Shown here: positions 1 through 10,371 of the stretch, piece after piece
Layout of the letters: every line of letters starts with the position of its first letter
Numbering within the stretch: the first letter of the stretch is position 1
Origin: Tritrichomonas musculus
Taxonomy: Eukaryota > Parabasalia > Tritrichomonadida > Tritrichomonadidae
Length of the DNA: 64,000 nt
Direction of reading: 5' to 3'
NCBI GenBank assembly: GCA_039105265.1
Contig: JAPFFF010000001.1
Location: 3,658,001 to 3,722,000, forward strand
The notes under the pieces: generated by a model
The model's input: only the letters and a program-made list of their open reading frames with translations
Database searches by the model: none
What the model was told of the DNA's origin: nothing
Made by a program: the position numbers and the translations under genes

Positions 1-1546
1 TGCACGCTCGAATAAATGTTATAGTTGAATCAACTGAAGATTTGGTTAAGCAATTGAAAATTTTCGGATTAACTTCTAATAATTTTGAATAATCAACAGC
101 AAAAATCAGAAAATCGCTCAAAAAATATGGATTGCTTATATGATATTTATCGATAAGATGATTCAGCGTGTTGGCAACAAATTCTTGAAGAATTTCATCT
201 GGGGTTTTGATAAAAGCATATAAATATAGAGTATAGTAAAAGTTCGTTTGGTGTAATGCTTCAATAACAGGTGATATATCGCTTGCAATAAATTGATAGA
301 GCCATGTCGCTAGAAAGTATGGAAAAACTGGTAATTTTTTTAATTCCTCATCAGCTAAAAGATTATTAATAAAAGTTTTATGAAATTCTGATCGAAAACT
401 CTTTCCACCTGTATTAAATAATTGTAAAGCTCCCATTATTATTTGGATTATGTCTACATTACCATTAATGCATTCTGGTACAGTTACGGGGACGATTGCT
501 ATTTTTTGATTAGTTGATCGGTTTTCTAGAGGAATCGATGATATATCGTTAGAAAAGGTCCGTTTAGTTGGATGATTAATTAACGAAAAATAATTTTTAT
601 TTCCATCCAGAATTGGTGTTTGATTTATAGAATTTTCCTGATGCTTTTTAATTGAAAAGTCGACAAGTTTTATTGTACTAACCAAAAAAGTGGATATTCG
701 GCTACATCTTTCGCTATTAAAAATAAAATTAGCAATTTCGTCATTAAGTCTACTGAGAGAATTTAAAAATACAATTAATCTAATTGAGGGAGCCAGAGGT
801 AATGATTTTGTGGTAATAATTTGAACTATATTACGAATGACGTCAAAAACCTGAATATCCATTGTAACAGATTTATCAACATATTTATATAAAAGGTCAA
901 GTAAATCATTAAAAATTTGAATCTGTGTTGCTGTATATGGTTCTCCTGAATCACTTTGAAACGCACCTATTGAGTTGAAAAAGAAAGGCAAAAATCGTGG
1001 TATTTCTTTTACCGTAAAAAAATCTTCGTTTTTATAAAGTTCAAGCAAAAGTTCTAAAATATCTTGATAAATTTTATATCGTGGGTTTGTAATATCAACA
1101 TCATTCATTCTTTTTGCGAGAGGAGAAATTACGTATGCTAAAGCCATCGAACATTGATGAGCAAAATGCTTTTTTGATGGAAATTCAGCAAATAATCTTC
1201 CCAGAATAATCTTTACAGATTCTAAAAATTTCATTTGATTTCGACGTAAAAGTTGTGGCATAAAATATCCAATTGCAACCAGTTGTCGTAAGCAAACAGA
1301 AAATTCGCAAAGGGCGGGATCAGTATCGATAACTGTTGAATAATCGAGTAAAAGAGCAAGTGCACGTCCTTGTTCATCTCTAGGTAATGATTGCGTAAAT
1401 TGTTTTACAAGCGCTCGATCGAAATTTAAATGTTCTGATTCAATTGAAACTGGAAGAGAGTGAATCGAAAGAATTTCATCGATGTCGAATTCGGATATTA
1501 AGGATACTGTTTCTTCTTTAAATGAAATATATCGAGATAAATTCAT
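1..1546 (-). CDS. Large helical protein, C-terminus beyond window edge
   Basis: An open frame on the minus strand starts at an ATG (1544-1546) and stays open for 515 codons to the window edge, so the 3' end is missing. The N-terminus reads MNLSRYISFKEETVSLI. The translation is leucine- and isoleucine-rich and predicted helical, with HEAT-like helix pairs (for example LPAPLAPSIRLIVFLNSL-like stretches around residue 260), but I recognise no named domain. A TCATTAAAA initiator-like motif lies about 25 bp upstream. It reads in the same direction as the TAF6 gene that follows. It could be a scaffold or a nuclear-transport-type protein; this is only a fold-level guess. Reality as a gene is well supported by the long open frame in AT-rich DNA; the function is unknown. 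Confidence 0.75.
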   Translation of the reverse strand, partial: MNLSRYISFKEETVSLISEFDIDEILSIHSLPVSIESEHLNFDRALVKQFTQSLPRDEQGRALALLLDYSTVIDTDPALCEFSVCLRQLVAIGYFMPQLLRRNQMKFLESVKIILGRLFAEFPSKKHFAHQCSMALAYVISPLAKRMNDVDITNPRYKIYQDILELLLELYKNEDFFTVKEIPRFLPFFFNSIGAFQSDSGEPYTATQIQIFNDLLDLLYKYVDKSVTMDIQVFDVIRNIVQIITTKSLPLAPSIRLIVFLNSLSRLNDEIANFIFNSERCSRISTFLVSTIKLVDFSIKKHQENSINQTPILDGNKNYFSLINHPTKRTFSNDISSIPLENRSTNQKIAIVPVTVPECINGNVDIIQIIMGALQLFNTGGKSFRSEFHKTFINNLLADEELKKLPVFPYFLATWLYQFIASDISPVIEALHQTNFYYTLYLYAFIKTPDEILQEFVANTLNHLIDKYHISNPYFLSDFLIFAVDYSKLLEVNPKIFNCLTKSSVDSTITFIRAC

Positions 1547-1931
1547 TAAATTTTAAAGCAATCTTTTAATGATTTTTTTTACTCAATTGAAAAATAAAGA
1601 TAATGCTGAAAAATTGATTATTTTTTGAGTTTAATTAAAATGTATGTTAAAAATAATAACTCCCTATATTTATACTTCTAATATATAATTAAAAATAATA
1701 ATTTCATTATTTAATCTCTGTATAATTTGGAATATTTAAAATAAAAATTTGAATGATATATGATCGTCGCAAAAAAAAACGATAAAATATTAAATTTAAA
1801 ATATCTTCAAATAAAATGCAAATTCTGGGGAAATGAAAGCTCTGTATTAGGAATTTGAACTTCTATTTAATAAATTTAGTTTAATAAGATGGTAGAATTA
1901 AATTATATTAGTTTCATATAATTAACAAGAT
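1547..1931. other. Intergenic, AT-rich
   Basis: This spacer of about 385 bp separates the start of the first gene from the 3' end of the TAF6 gene, both on the minus strand. It holds the likely promoter of the upstream-edge gene near 1560-1600 (TCATT motif on the minus strand). I see no other structure beyond A/T runs. Confidence 0.6.
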
Positions 1932-3239
1932 TTATTTTTCATCGAAAATAGATGATCCAAAATATGTCATCATATTATTAATAATTTCATCATCAAGCTT
2001 ATATTTAGTTTTTTGACATTTCATCCAAACAACACGGCATGAATGCATTAAATATGACTTTAAACGAATCATTTCTGATCTTTCAATTCTGTTTATATGA
2101 CTACCATTATCTTCTGTTTTTAATCTTTTCTCAAGTTTCTCAATGATAAATTTTAATTTTGGTAATATTGTATCACGAACAATATCAGGGCCAATTGCAA
2201 GCAACCCAGCCAATGAGCCATATTTAGCGATTAAAAATGGTCTCTTGAATTCCTTTTCGAAAAAAACGTTTGTTAATTTTTCTGCTAGTATTCCTATTAA
2301 AGAAGGGAATCGAAATTGAAATCGATTGACGATCAATGATAAGAGAGAAGCTGCATCATCAAGAACTCTGTATTGCGCATCAAAAAATGTTGTGTTGTAG
2401 TCTTCAGATGAAGCTGCTGCTTCATCAAGAAGTGGTGCAAGGACAATTGCTAATATTTTGTGTAAAACGCTGTCAAAACTTAAACTTTCGTTTAGTAACA
2501 ATGCATTTGTTATGCATAAAACGCGTGCTACATAAGATGGATGACGGAGATTAACTGCCATCAAGTCTGAGAGTAATCGTATATAATAAGGAAGAAGCCT
2601 GTGAAGTGATCCATTAGTGCTTAACTCTTCAATTACATCGTCAATATTCTCATTTTCTCGAATTTTCACAAGTGATGTAAGGAAAAGTTTTCGAAGTTCA
2701 CTTGGGACAAAAACTTGAGGATCAGTTTGACGCCCTAGTTCTTCTTTAGTTTGGTTTGTAATTTTAGGAGGCCAATGTATTTCATCGGGAGTAACAAAAA
2801 GAGTTGAATCCTCAGTTTCATTTGCAGAAATGCAAGGTTGAAGCCCATTAATTGCAAGCCAATGAAAAGAAAAAGACGAATCAAGTGGATATTCTTCAAG
2901 CTGAGGAATAGTCATATCAGATATTTTTATCATTTTTTGTTTTTGTATGTATATATCTGTATTATCAAATGATCGGCCAACTAAAGTGTATTCAATATTG
3001 GTTTTCCTATTCAGATATCCGTATAATGGTTCTAGTCCTTTTGATTTAAGACTTTCGTTTACATTCTCGGTGGTAAGTTTTTTGCTATGCTTTGCTTTTG
3101 TAAAACGATTAGCTAAACTAATAATATTTTTCAGGTATACTTTGGTTTCTAAAGCAAGAAATGGAACACCTGTCTTAATCTGTAAATTTAGCGATTGAGC
3201 AATTAAATCGATTGTTACGTATTCTATCCTTTCACTCAT
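1932..3239 (-). CDS. TAF6: TFIID subunit TAF6-like protein
   Basis: The protein is about 435 residues and matches the TAF6 layout. An N-terminal histone fold (about residues 1-70, starting MSERIEYVTIDLIAQSLN) is followed by a linker. The family signature segment FHWLAINGLQPCI lies near residue 125; TAF6 proteins have an HWLAIEGVQPAIP-type motif there. A helical HEAT-like C-terminal region (about residues 175-400) follows. TAF6 pairs with TAF9 in TFIID and helps recruit RNA polymerase II at core promoters. The start is placed at the ATG at 3239; the in-frame codons before it give no ATG. An initiator-like TCAATC lies about 10 bp upstream. The identification rests on the histone fold plus the signature segment, so confidence is fairly high. 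Confidence 0.82.
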   Translation of the reverse strand: MSERIEYVTIDLIAQSLNLQIKTGVPFLALETKVYLKNIISLANRFTKAKHSKKLTTENVNESLKSKGLEPLYGYLNRKTNIEYTLVGRSFDNTDIYIQKQKMIKISDMTIPQLEEYPLDSSFSFHWLAINGLQPCISANETEDSTLFVTPDEIHWPPKITNQTKEELGRQTDPQVFVPSELRKLFLTSLVKIRENENIDDVIEELSTNGSLHRLLPYYIRLLSDLMAVNLRHPSYVARVLCITNALLLNESLSFDSVLHKILAIVLAPLLDEAAASSEDYNTTFFDAQYRVLDDAASLLSLIVNRFQFRFPSLIGILAEKLTNVFFEKEFKRPFLIAKYGSLAGLLAIGPDIVRDTILPKLKFIIEKLEKRLKTEDNGSHINRIERSEMIRLKSYLMHSCRVVWMKCQKTKYKLDDEIINNMMTYFGSSIFDEK

Positions 3240-3245
3240 CTTCAA

Positions 3246-3655
3246 GATTGATTATTTGGTATGAATTGATATATAAATATTTAAGTTGAAATAGAAATAC
3301 GTATTTATAAAACTATTTTATTAAAATCATTTCACTCACAAAATTTTATACAATTTGAAAGACAATTTCAATATTTCAGAATATAAATGGCTATTTTGAA
3401 AAAGAGATTTCGAAATCTCCATCCTGATAATTTTATTTAGAATTATTATTTTCAAAAAACAATGCATTTAATTGTACGATGTAATATTTAAGTGATTTCT
3501 ACCTTCAATATATAATTTCAAATATTTTTTTTTTTTTTTGAAGCAATCATTTTTAAAAAACACTAAATGGTAATAATAATGGTATTTGACCAGTAGATAC
3601 TATTAGAAAAAAACGATATCATATATTATAAGAATGTGCCAGATGTTAATTGCAA
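3246..3655. other. Intergenic, AT-rich with short hairpin
   Basis: This gap of about 410 bp lies between the TAF6 start and the 3' end of the DZIP1-like gene. It contains a short perfect palindrome (GGAGATTTCGAAATCTC type) near 3403-3420 and a T run near 3524-3539. It should include the TAF6 promoter. No reading frame worth calling is visible. Confidence 0.55.
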
Positions 3656-4768
3656 TCATCCTTCGTCAGAATATTCATAATAATCGTAATATTCATAATT
3701 TTGATGATACGAACTGTATGTTGGCGTGGCTGCTGTTGCTGGTGTAGTTTGTGACGTTGAATATGAAGCTGTCGATGAAACAGCTTCAGTCTGAGGAGGT
3801 GCTGCTGGAACTTCTTGACTAGGTGATCCACTTTTAAGTGTTCCTGTTTCTGTTGCAGCTGGTGCAGAAGTACTTGATTCTGATTTTTTGGTATTTTGGG
3901 TGCTTTGCTTAATCTCTCCTTCATTAAGAGAATATTCATGATAAGAATATGAATCTTCATTGTCTAAATTCTCGTGTTCTGAATAAATATGAGTGCTGGT
4001 AGAATTGTCACTTGCCTTAAGACGTTCATCCTGCGCTTCTGGATCAGAATAAGATGCATCATCCATTTCTCTTGTCCTTCGTGTTGAGTTCATTCTCTCT
4101 TCATGAACTTTCCTTAATATCTCTTGAATCATATTATCTATTCTATGAAATTGTTCCATAAAATCGCTTCTAAGGCAAATTTGTTCATTTTTTAAAATTG
4201 TATCAAAATGGTCCAACATTGCATTAGCTTCATCTTTAAAAGGACCAAGATCTTGTGATACTTCAGGAACATTTGTAGCTGTTTTAACAATGTGTCGGAT
4301 TTCTGGCTCATTATTTGGAGGTTGATCTTGCGTGATTGGGTAATTTCGTTCTGGATGGCGTCTTTTAATGTGATTATTTAAATAAGTTCTTGTTTTAAAA
4401 AGTTTTGAACAAAATACGCATTGAAAAACAACTGGAGGTAAAATATATTTTGGAACTTTAGAATTCCTCTTTTCTTTCTCATTTTTTAATTGTTTAATTT
4501 CGTTATTTTTATCATCAATTTCTTGTTTTAAATCATGTATATGGCTTACCATAACAGACACTGAGATTTGGAGTAATTGAAAATATTTGTTAACTAATTC
4601 TGCCGGACAAAATGATGGATCAGAAAATAAAGCATGAGAATTAAGAAAATTAACAATTAATTTTTGAATTATTTTGGGATCCTTCTTTAACCGAAGATCA
4701 CGTGTACTGATTCCCTTTATAAAATCCCAATTTATGATCTTTAAATTAGCATAGTATGAGGAAGTCAT
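3656..4768 (-). CDS. DZIP1-like C2H2 zinc-finger protein
   Basis: The 370-residue protein begins MTSSYYANLKIINWDFIKG, which with the following RDLRLKKDPKIIQ stretch matches the Dzip-like N-terminal domain. A coiled coil follows at about residues 80-110 and then one C2H2 finger (CVFCSKLFKTRTYLNNHIK, closing with RRH) at about residues 125-150. The C-terminal half is low-complexity, rich in S, T, P, E and Y. DZIP1/Iguana proteins sit at the basal body and are needed for ciliogenesis and transition-zone assembly, so a flagellar-base role is inferred. It is divergent from the HYOU1-like gene. The tail after residue 190 is lineage-specific. Confidence 0.68.
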   Translation of the reverse strand: MTSSYYANLKIINWDFIKGISTRDLRLKKDPKIIQKLIVNFLNSHALFSDPSFCPAELVNKYFQLLQISVSVMVSHIHDLKQEIDDKNNEIKQLKNEKEKRNSKVPKYILPPVVFQCVFCSKLFKTRTYLNNHIKRRHPERNYPITQDQPPNNEPEIRHIVKTATNVPEVSQDLGPFKDEANAMLDHFDTILKNEQICLRSDFMEQFHRIDNMIQEILRKVHEERMNSTRRTREMDDASYSDPEAQDERLKASDNSTSTHIYSEHENLDNEDSYSYHEYSLNEGEIKQSTQNTKKSESSTSAPAATETGTLKSGSPSQEVPAAPPQTEAVSSTASYSTSQTTPATAATPTYSSYHQNYEYYDYYEYSDEG

Positions 4769-5069
4769 AATTCGTTATAATATTGAATAATTATATAGTT
4801 TCAAGTTAACTTTTTCTTAAAGATTGTTTTTTTACTTTATTTATGAATATCTTGCATTTTTTATAATATTTTCTTGCAGAGTAATCTAAATAATTTATAA
4901 AAACCATTTATCATATTATTTCATTGTTTAATTTTTAAAAATTATTTTTTGGAATTGGTTTGTATTGAATATTTAAATCACATCAATTTCAAAGCTTTTA
5001 ACCAAATATATTTGCCAGTAATTTTACCTTAAAGATGGTGAAATATGTATCTCATTTAGATATATATAA
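4769..5069. promoter_or_regulatory. Divergent promoter region, DZIP1-like / HYOU1-like
   Basis: The two flanking genes are transcribed away from each other across about 300 bp of AT-rich DNA. A TCATTTA initiator-type motif at 5052-5058 lies 12 bp before the ATG of the plus-strand gene. No other conserved site is obvious. Confidence 0.5.
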
Positions 5070-7613
5070 ATGCTTATTTTATATTTATCTATTCTAACAT
5101 CTTCTGCAATATATGCATTTGATTTTGGAACTCAAAATGTGCGAATTGCTTATGGTGTTCCTGGTAAAGCAATCGAAATTTTACCAGATAATCAAGGATC
5201 ACGTGCAACCCCAAACTATCTTGCATACTCGCTGAATGAGCAATCTTCAAATATATCTTCCGCAGAATGGTTTGTAGGTCAAGATGCGCAGCGTATTATT
5301 CACAAAAATTTATCTCATGGTGTTCGAAATCCATTTTATTTCTTAGCATCACTCGCGGACAAAGAAAATTTATTTTTCCAAAATATTCATCCTGTTACAG
5401 CATCATCTGTAGCATTTTCATTACTCTTGAACAAATTTTCAAAAGGTCAAGATAAATTGATTGTTGCAGTCCCAGCTGTTTTTTCCCCGCAAGCCCGTCA
5501 TGCACTAATTGAATCGTTAAAAACTATTAATATTACGTCTGTTCAGTTAATTGACTCGAATTCTGCAGTCGCCTCTATTTATGCAGTTGAGCGTCTCAAA
5601 AAAGTTTCATTTTCAGAAGATGACTCAGTAACATCGAAATCAATTGTTTTCATTGATATTGGAGCTATTCAAGCCGAAGTTTCATTTTGGAACTTCACCC
5701 AAATTGGAAATGTAATGAAAATTCAGCTTATCGATTATTGCTATAGTGATGAAATAGGTGGAGATATTATTGACGATTTGCTTATCAAATATATAACAGA
5801 TCGTCTTCCAAGAACTCCAACAAGAGCTGAAATGACAACTGTTCTCAGATCAATGAAAAAAGCCAAAGAAAGGCTTGCTTCTGGATCAAATCAATTCATT
5901 GATCTCAGCGAAGACTTTCAACAGCAAATGGAACTAAGCAACGATATAATTAATAATTTGTCTCAACCATTACTTCATAAATTAGAAAATTTAATAAAGC
6001 AAATCGCTAATAATAATAATTATAATCCTGATGAAATTGAACTAATTGGAGGAAGTACAAGATTACCTTCTTTCCAAAAAGTAATCCAAGATGCTTTTCC
6101 TAACTATACTCTGCATAGATCGTTAAATTCAGATGAAGCAATTGCTTTAGGTGCTGCATACTATTCTTCACTTCAAACAGGAACAATTGCTGGTTCAAGA
6201 CTAGAAATCATTAAGCCAACGATTTATGGCCTTAACTTTGAGACTGATGGAAAGAATTTTGAATTATACAAAACAGGAGATATATCAGAAAGAAAATCAA
6301 TGAAAATGCGTAAATTCAAAGATTTCAATTTTACAATGAAGGTTACCAAAGAAAAATTCGATGAAAATGGTGATTCACAAAATATTAATAATCTTCATCT
6401 CATATCAAAACTTTACAACGAAGTACCAGAAGATTTTACCCATGTACGTATAAGAGGTCTTACAAACTTAACCAGATCAATTACGAAGCAACTTGCAAAA
6501 GATACCCGTCCATTTATCAGATTTACATTTGGCCTTTCACAAGTTTATGATTGCCTCGATTATATATCATCTGCGTTGACAGCCAACATAACAGTTAATG
6601 TTACAATTGAGGGCCAAGTTGCTCAAACTAATTCATCTACCTCTAATTGGGCATTATCAACAAAGTCAACCTTAAATGCTCCTGTTTTTGGTTATAATGA
6701 AACTTCGCATGATGAATTCATGAAGCAATTCACTGAAGCTGAAATTGAACGCAAAAATCATGCCAAAGCTACACATAAAATTGAAGCATTTATTATCGAT
6801 CTTACAGATAAAATTGAGTATGATACAGATTTTCAGGAAGTAACAATAGAAGAAGAGCGATCTGAAATTCGAGATATATTATCAAGAGAAAGAGAAGCCA
6901 TTGAATTTTCTGGTTCTCGAGTTCATTCAACTGATCTTGAAAAAAGATTTGAAAAGCTCAGAGAAAAGCTTAAAGAACCTCTTTTACGTTTCAAAGAATA
7001 TAAAGCAAGACCTGCTGAAATTGCCAGATTGAACAAAACGATACAAAAAGCTGAAAAAGCATTATTAAATGCCACAACTGACAATGAAACGATCGAAGAT
7101 TTCAAAGACTTCTTAAATAAAACGAAGAATATGATTTCTGATGCAATCCAACAAAAGCCACTTGAGAAGCCAACAATATTAGCAAGTAGGCTAAAAGAAA
7201 GAGAGAGGAATTTACAGCGTATGATCCCAGATTTAAGAAGACCAGCCAGAAAAAAGAAGCCAGCAAAAGTTACAATTTCAACAGATCCAAACTCTCCAGA
7301 TTATGATCCTGAACTTCTCAAAAAGTACGGAATAAACATTCAGGCATCTGATAATTCAACAAATGCGACTACCACTGTTAATGTAACAAGTGCAGCAAAT
7401 GAAACAGATACAGCAAATTCAACAAAGACAGAACCAGAAAAAGAGCAAAAAAGAAACAAGCCTGCTTACGACAATGGAGGAGGAATTCAGCTATTAAAGG
7501 ACGATGATGATAAAAAGAAAAAACTTACTCCAGAAGAGAAAAAGCAAATGAGAGAAAAAGCAAAAAGAGAAAGGTTGCAAAGGAAAAATAAGAACAAAAG
7601 TAACGAACTCTAA
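5070..7613 (+). CDS. ER Hsp110/HYOU1 (Grp170)-like chaperone
   Basis: This 847-residue Hsp70-superfamily protein has a short hydrophobic signal peptide (MLILYLSILTSSAIYA) directly followed by the phosphate-1 loop AFDFGTQNVRIAYG. The ATPase domain spans about residues 17-385 and includes IELIGGSTRLPSFQKVIQ and LNSDEAIALGAAYYSS. It is followed by a beta domain, a long helical region and a Lys/Glu-rich tail. The protein ends SNEL, a KDEL-like ER retention signal; animal HYOU1 ends in NDEL. The long insertion-bearing C-terminal half is typical of Hsp110/Grp170 rather than BiP. It probably acts as nucleotide exchange factor and holdase for BiP in the ER lumen. Confidence 0.85.
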   Translation: MLILYLSILTSSAIYAFDFGTQNVRIAYGVPGKAIEILPDNQGSRATPNYLAYSLNEQSSNISSAEWFVGQDAQRIIHKNLSHGVRNPFYFLASLADKENLFFQNIHPVTASSVAFSLLLNKFSKGQDKLIVAVPAVFSPQARHALIESLKTINITSVQLIDSNSAVASIYAVERLKKVSFSEDDSVTSKSIVFIDIGAIQAEVSFWNFTQIGNVMKIQLIDYCYSDEIGGDIIDDLLIKYITDRLPRTPTRAEMTTVLRSMKKAKERLASGSNQFIDLSEDFQQQMELSNDIINNLSQPLLHKLENLIKQIANNNNYNPDEIELIGGSTRLPSFQKVIQDAFPNYTLHRSLNSDEAIALGAAYYSSLQTGTIAGSRLEIIKPTIYGLNFETDGKNFELYKTGDISERKSMKMRKFKDFNFTMKVTKEKFDENGDSQNINNLHLISKLYNEVPEDFTHVRIRGLTNLTRSITKQLAKDTRPFIRFTFGLSQVYDCLDYISSALTANITVNVTIEGQVAQTNSSTSNWALSTKSTLNAPVFGYNETSHDEFMKQFTEAEIERKNHAKATHKIEAFIIDLTDKIEYDTDFQEVTIEEERSEIRDILSREREAIEFSGSRVHSTDLEKRFEKLREKLKEPLLRFKEYKARPAEIARLNKTIQKAEKALLNATTDNETIEDFKDFLNKTKNMISDAIQQKPLEKPTILASRLKERERNLQRMIPDLRRPARKKKPAKVTISTDPNSPDYDPELLKKYGINIQASDNSTNATTTVNVTSAANETDTANSTKTEPEKEQKRNKPAYDNGGGIQLLKDDDDKKKKLTPEEKKQMREKAKRERLQRKNKNKSNEL

Positions 7614-7831
7614 ATAAAATATTTATGACTATCTTCTAATAAAAGTATTCTAAATCACACTCATTCTTTATATATATTATAATATATTTGTTGATCAAAA
7701 TTAAAATTAAATAAAAAAAAATGTAAGCGACAAGAAATTATGGAAAAGATGCATAATGGTTTAATTTCCAATGTATTTCATATTTTAGTATATGACTAAT
7801 AATTCTTGATATTATGTTTGATCGATAAAGG

Positions 7832-7838
7832 TCATTTT
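7832..7838 (+). promoter_or_regulatory. Initiator (Inr)-like motif of NPL gene
   Basis: TCATTTT lies 33 bp upstream of the ATG at 7871. It fits the trichomonad initiator consensus TCA followed by Y-W-W. The assignment is by motif and position only. Confidence 0.45.
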
Positions 7839-7870
7839 ATATTCAAAAATATAGCAGTTTTTAATTTGAA

Positions 7871-8233
7871 ATGTCGAGTAATGCTGAATCAACTTTTTTT
7901 GGTCTTGTCATTAATCCAAACTTCGATTATAAAACTCTTCTAAAAGACGACCTTCTTTTAACAAATGCTGTTATTGATCCTGATGCTAGCCCAGAACAAA
8001 CTGCTCGGCTTCTAATTAAAGTCGATAATACACGCGTTCCTCTTTGCCAGCTAGATGGAAGCCGTATTACTTGTGTTCCTCTAAATATACAGCTTTTTTC
8101 TGGTGCAGAAGTAGTTTTTAATGTTGCAGGTGACTCTCCAATTCACGTTTCTGGTTTCTATACCCCACAGAATGATGTAGAACCTCCAGATTTTATGCCA
8201 ACTCCAGGATTTGACTTAGAAGATAAATGTTAA
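7871..8233 (+). CDS. Stand-alone nucleoplasmin-like (NPL) domain protein
   Basis: The 120-residue protein opens with STFFGLVINPNFDYKTLLKD and continues with LTNAVIDPD and a beta-rich core ending in FNVAGDSPIHVSGFYTP. This pattern (FWGLVIKPG, LHLTGYL) is the nucleoplasmin-like N-terminal domain of nuclear FKBPs (FPR3/4, FKBP39) and of plant HD2 proteins. Such domains form pentamers that bind histones. Here no FKBP prolyl-isomerase domain and no acidic tail follow; the frame stops right after the domain. A histone-chaperone-like role in the nucleus is inferred from the fold. Confidence 0.68.
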   Translation: MSSNAESTFFGLVINPNFDYKTLLKDDLLLTNAVIDPDASPEQTARLLIKVDNTRVPLCQLDGSRITCVPLNIQLFSGAEVVFNVAGDSPIHVSGFYTPQNDVEPPDFMPTPGFDLEDKC

Positions 8234-8448
8234 AATTAATCGTTATACTGTAATATATTTTTGATATATAATAAATTTAACTTATATGATACCAAAACCA
8301 TAAATTAATGTTACAATTATTTAAATATTAAAGTGATATTTACACTTTTGTGTCGTAATAAAAAAAAAAATATTAAAATATATAAAAATTTTATTATGTT
8401 GTACAAAAGCGAGTAACGAACCGCAAAAGAACAAAAATAAAATAAAAA

Positions 8449-10362
8449 TCACTGAATAAGTGGAATAAAGAGTCCTATTTCGAAATTAACTTCAGCAAAA
8501 TCAACATTTTGCTCAAAAGATCTGAAATTAAGTTTTGACGTAAAACTTTGAGTTTTGCCCTCCAAGAAGGCTCTCAAAGAAAATTCAGCTTGGCCAAGTG
8601 AAACAGCAGTAATTCCAATAACTCTAACTAATTGTACTTTCACTAAGCTCTTCTGTATATATTCTCTGAGTTGGAAATCATTTTTGGTTTGGAATAAAAT
8701 TCTTGTGTCAAAACTGTTATCTGAAGGAGAAACAAGTTTTGTGTTCTGAGTTTCATGGTCATAAAAGTCAATACTGAGTAGTATATCGCATTTTTTGTGT
8801 CCAAGGACTTCTGGTCGAGAAATCGTAAAATCTTTGAAATACATCATAAATGCAGTTTCGTCTTCTTCAAGTTCGATTGCAATATCTTGATCGAAGGTAA
8901 TATTTGATGCACCTTCTATAAATTGCTGTGTTGGCCCTGTCTCTACTTCTTGAAGATATATTCCATTTTCTGCTTGTAGTCTTCTAAGTTGTTCTTCAAG
9001 GTCTGCTATAACTTTCTTTTTATCTTCGTTCATGGTTGCTAATTTTTCTTGCAAGTCCTGATATTTTGCTAATTTTTCGAAGTTTAACTTTCTCCTTTCC
9101 TTTAATTTATCAATTTCATCTTGAAATTGTCGTATAGTAGAAAATTTCCATTCATGAGCGCCCATTTGTTCCAAGAAATCTCTAAATGATTGACTTTCAA
9201 AAGGATCTTCATTTGTTTGAGATAATAAAGAAACGTAATAATGGCGAAGACTATCATATTCAGCTTGTAATTGTTGTGTAAGCTCTTCAATTTCCAATTT
9301 CCTATCTTTAGCTTCTTCATATTGGCTTTCCAATTTAGCACATTCTTCTTCCAAATTTTTATTCGATGCGCGTAATGATGAGCAATGATTCATGAGATCA
9401 TCAAGCTCGCCCTTTAATTTCCTTATTGCCTCTTCCATCTGTTCTCTCAAATTTTTCACACGATCTTCGTTATCCTTTGCTAGTTTAATCTTCTGCTCTT
9501 CAAGAAGTTGAATTTCATTCTTCAAGCCATCAGCAATAATTTGGAGCTCTGCTAACCTAGCAGCCTCTGCTTCTTTTGCCTCTTTTTGTTGCTGCAAATC
9601 AAGAACCTCTTTATATTTCGCGTTGTTTTGTTCGGCTTCATCTTTATACCGTTGAAGAGCTAACTGGTATTCTTCTGTCATTTTATCGTGTCTCTCACGC
9701 AATTCTGCAAGTTTCTGTCTCATAATTTCAATTTGCCCCTCTCTCTTTTTAATCTCTTCTTTCTTATCGAGCATATCAAAAAGAGGTAAACTTTCTCCAA
9801 TAAGGTTCATAAGTTCTCTCATGTGGTCTTTAGCGTCTGCAAAATTACGATTTAATATATTTATTGCTGCTTGAATGCGTTGCACCATTTGTGGAGGAAC
9901 TTGATTTGATGTAAGAAGGCCAGAAAGCATTTTAGCTAGCTCAGCCCTTGTCTTTTTCTTTCCTGTACTAGCAGTTGCTCCATTTTTAGATCGTTTTCCT
10001 GGAAAATTAAGAAGAGATCGAAAATATCTAACTTCTTGAAGAACTTTATCACGTTTCATTTGGTGTTGTCCAAGTTCTCTTTCAAGTAGAATTATCTGAT
10101 CTTGAAGTTCTTTAACTGTTAATTGAGATTGCCGGTATGCAATTGGTGCATGAGTTCCATCAAAACGTACTTGTTGTCTTGTCTGATCTTCAACATCTTG
10201 TTGCAAACGTCCAAGCCTCCCTTCTAAATATTGTGCTTGTTTTTCGAGTTTTAAAATTTCAGTCGCTTTTGCATCAAGATTTTCGCAGCATCTTATAAAT
10301 TCCTCTTCTAATTCTTGTCTTGAATATTCTGGAAGAAGTCGATTTCGAAAAATTTCATTCAT
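8449..10362 (-). CDS. RPGRIP1L-like coiled-coil and C2 domain protein
   Basis: The protein is about 637 residues. The start is placed at the ATG at 10362 (MNEIFRNRLLPEYSRQELEE), because the codon before it in frame is not ATG. Residues 1-470 are nearly continuous coiled coil (many E/K/Q heptads). Residues about 500-637 form a C2-like beta domain with KKCDILLSIDFYDHETQN and YIQKSLVKVQLVRV, which resembles the C2 domain of RPGRIP1/RPGRIP1L. Those proteins are transition-zone scaffolds at the ciliary base (NPHP/MKS module). The protein is shorter than animal RPGRIP1L and shows one C2 domain only. The family call is moderate; the coiled-coil plus C2 architecture is clear. Confidence 0.6.
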   Translation of the reverse strand: MNEIFRNRLLPEYSRQELEEEFIRCCENLDAKATEILKLEKQAQYLEGRLGRLQQDVEDQTRQQVRFDGTHAPIAYRQSQLTVKELQDQIILLERELGQHQMKRDKVLQEVRYFRSLLNFPGKRSKNGATASTGKKKTRAELAKMLSGLLTSNQVPPQMVQRIQAAINILNRNFADAKDHMRELMNLIGESLPLFDMLDKKEEIKKREGQIEIMRQKLAELRERHDKMTEEYQLALQRYKDEAEQNNAKYKEVLDLQQQKEAKEAEAARLAELQIIADGLKNEIQLLEEQKIKLAKDNEDRVKNLREQMEEAIRKLKGELDDLMNHCSSLRASNKNLEEECAKLESQYEEAKDRKLEIEELTQQLQAEYDSLRHYYVSLLSQTNEDPFESQSFRDFLEQMGAHEWKFSTIRQFQDEIDKLKERRKLNFEKLAKYQDLQEKLATMNEDKKKVIADLEEQLRRLQAENGIYLQEVETGPTQQFIEGASNITFDQDIAIELEEDETAFMMYFKDFTISRPEVLGHKKCDILLSIDFYDHETQNTKLVSPSDNSFDTRILFQTKNDFQLREYIQKSLVKVQLVRVIGITAVSLGQAEFSLRAFLEGKTQSFTSKLNFRSFEQNVDFAEVNFEIGLFIPLIQ

Positions 10363-10371
10363 TAAATCCAA

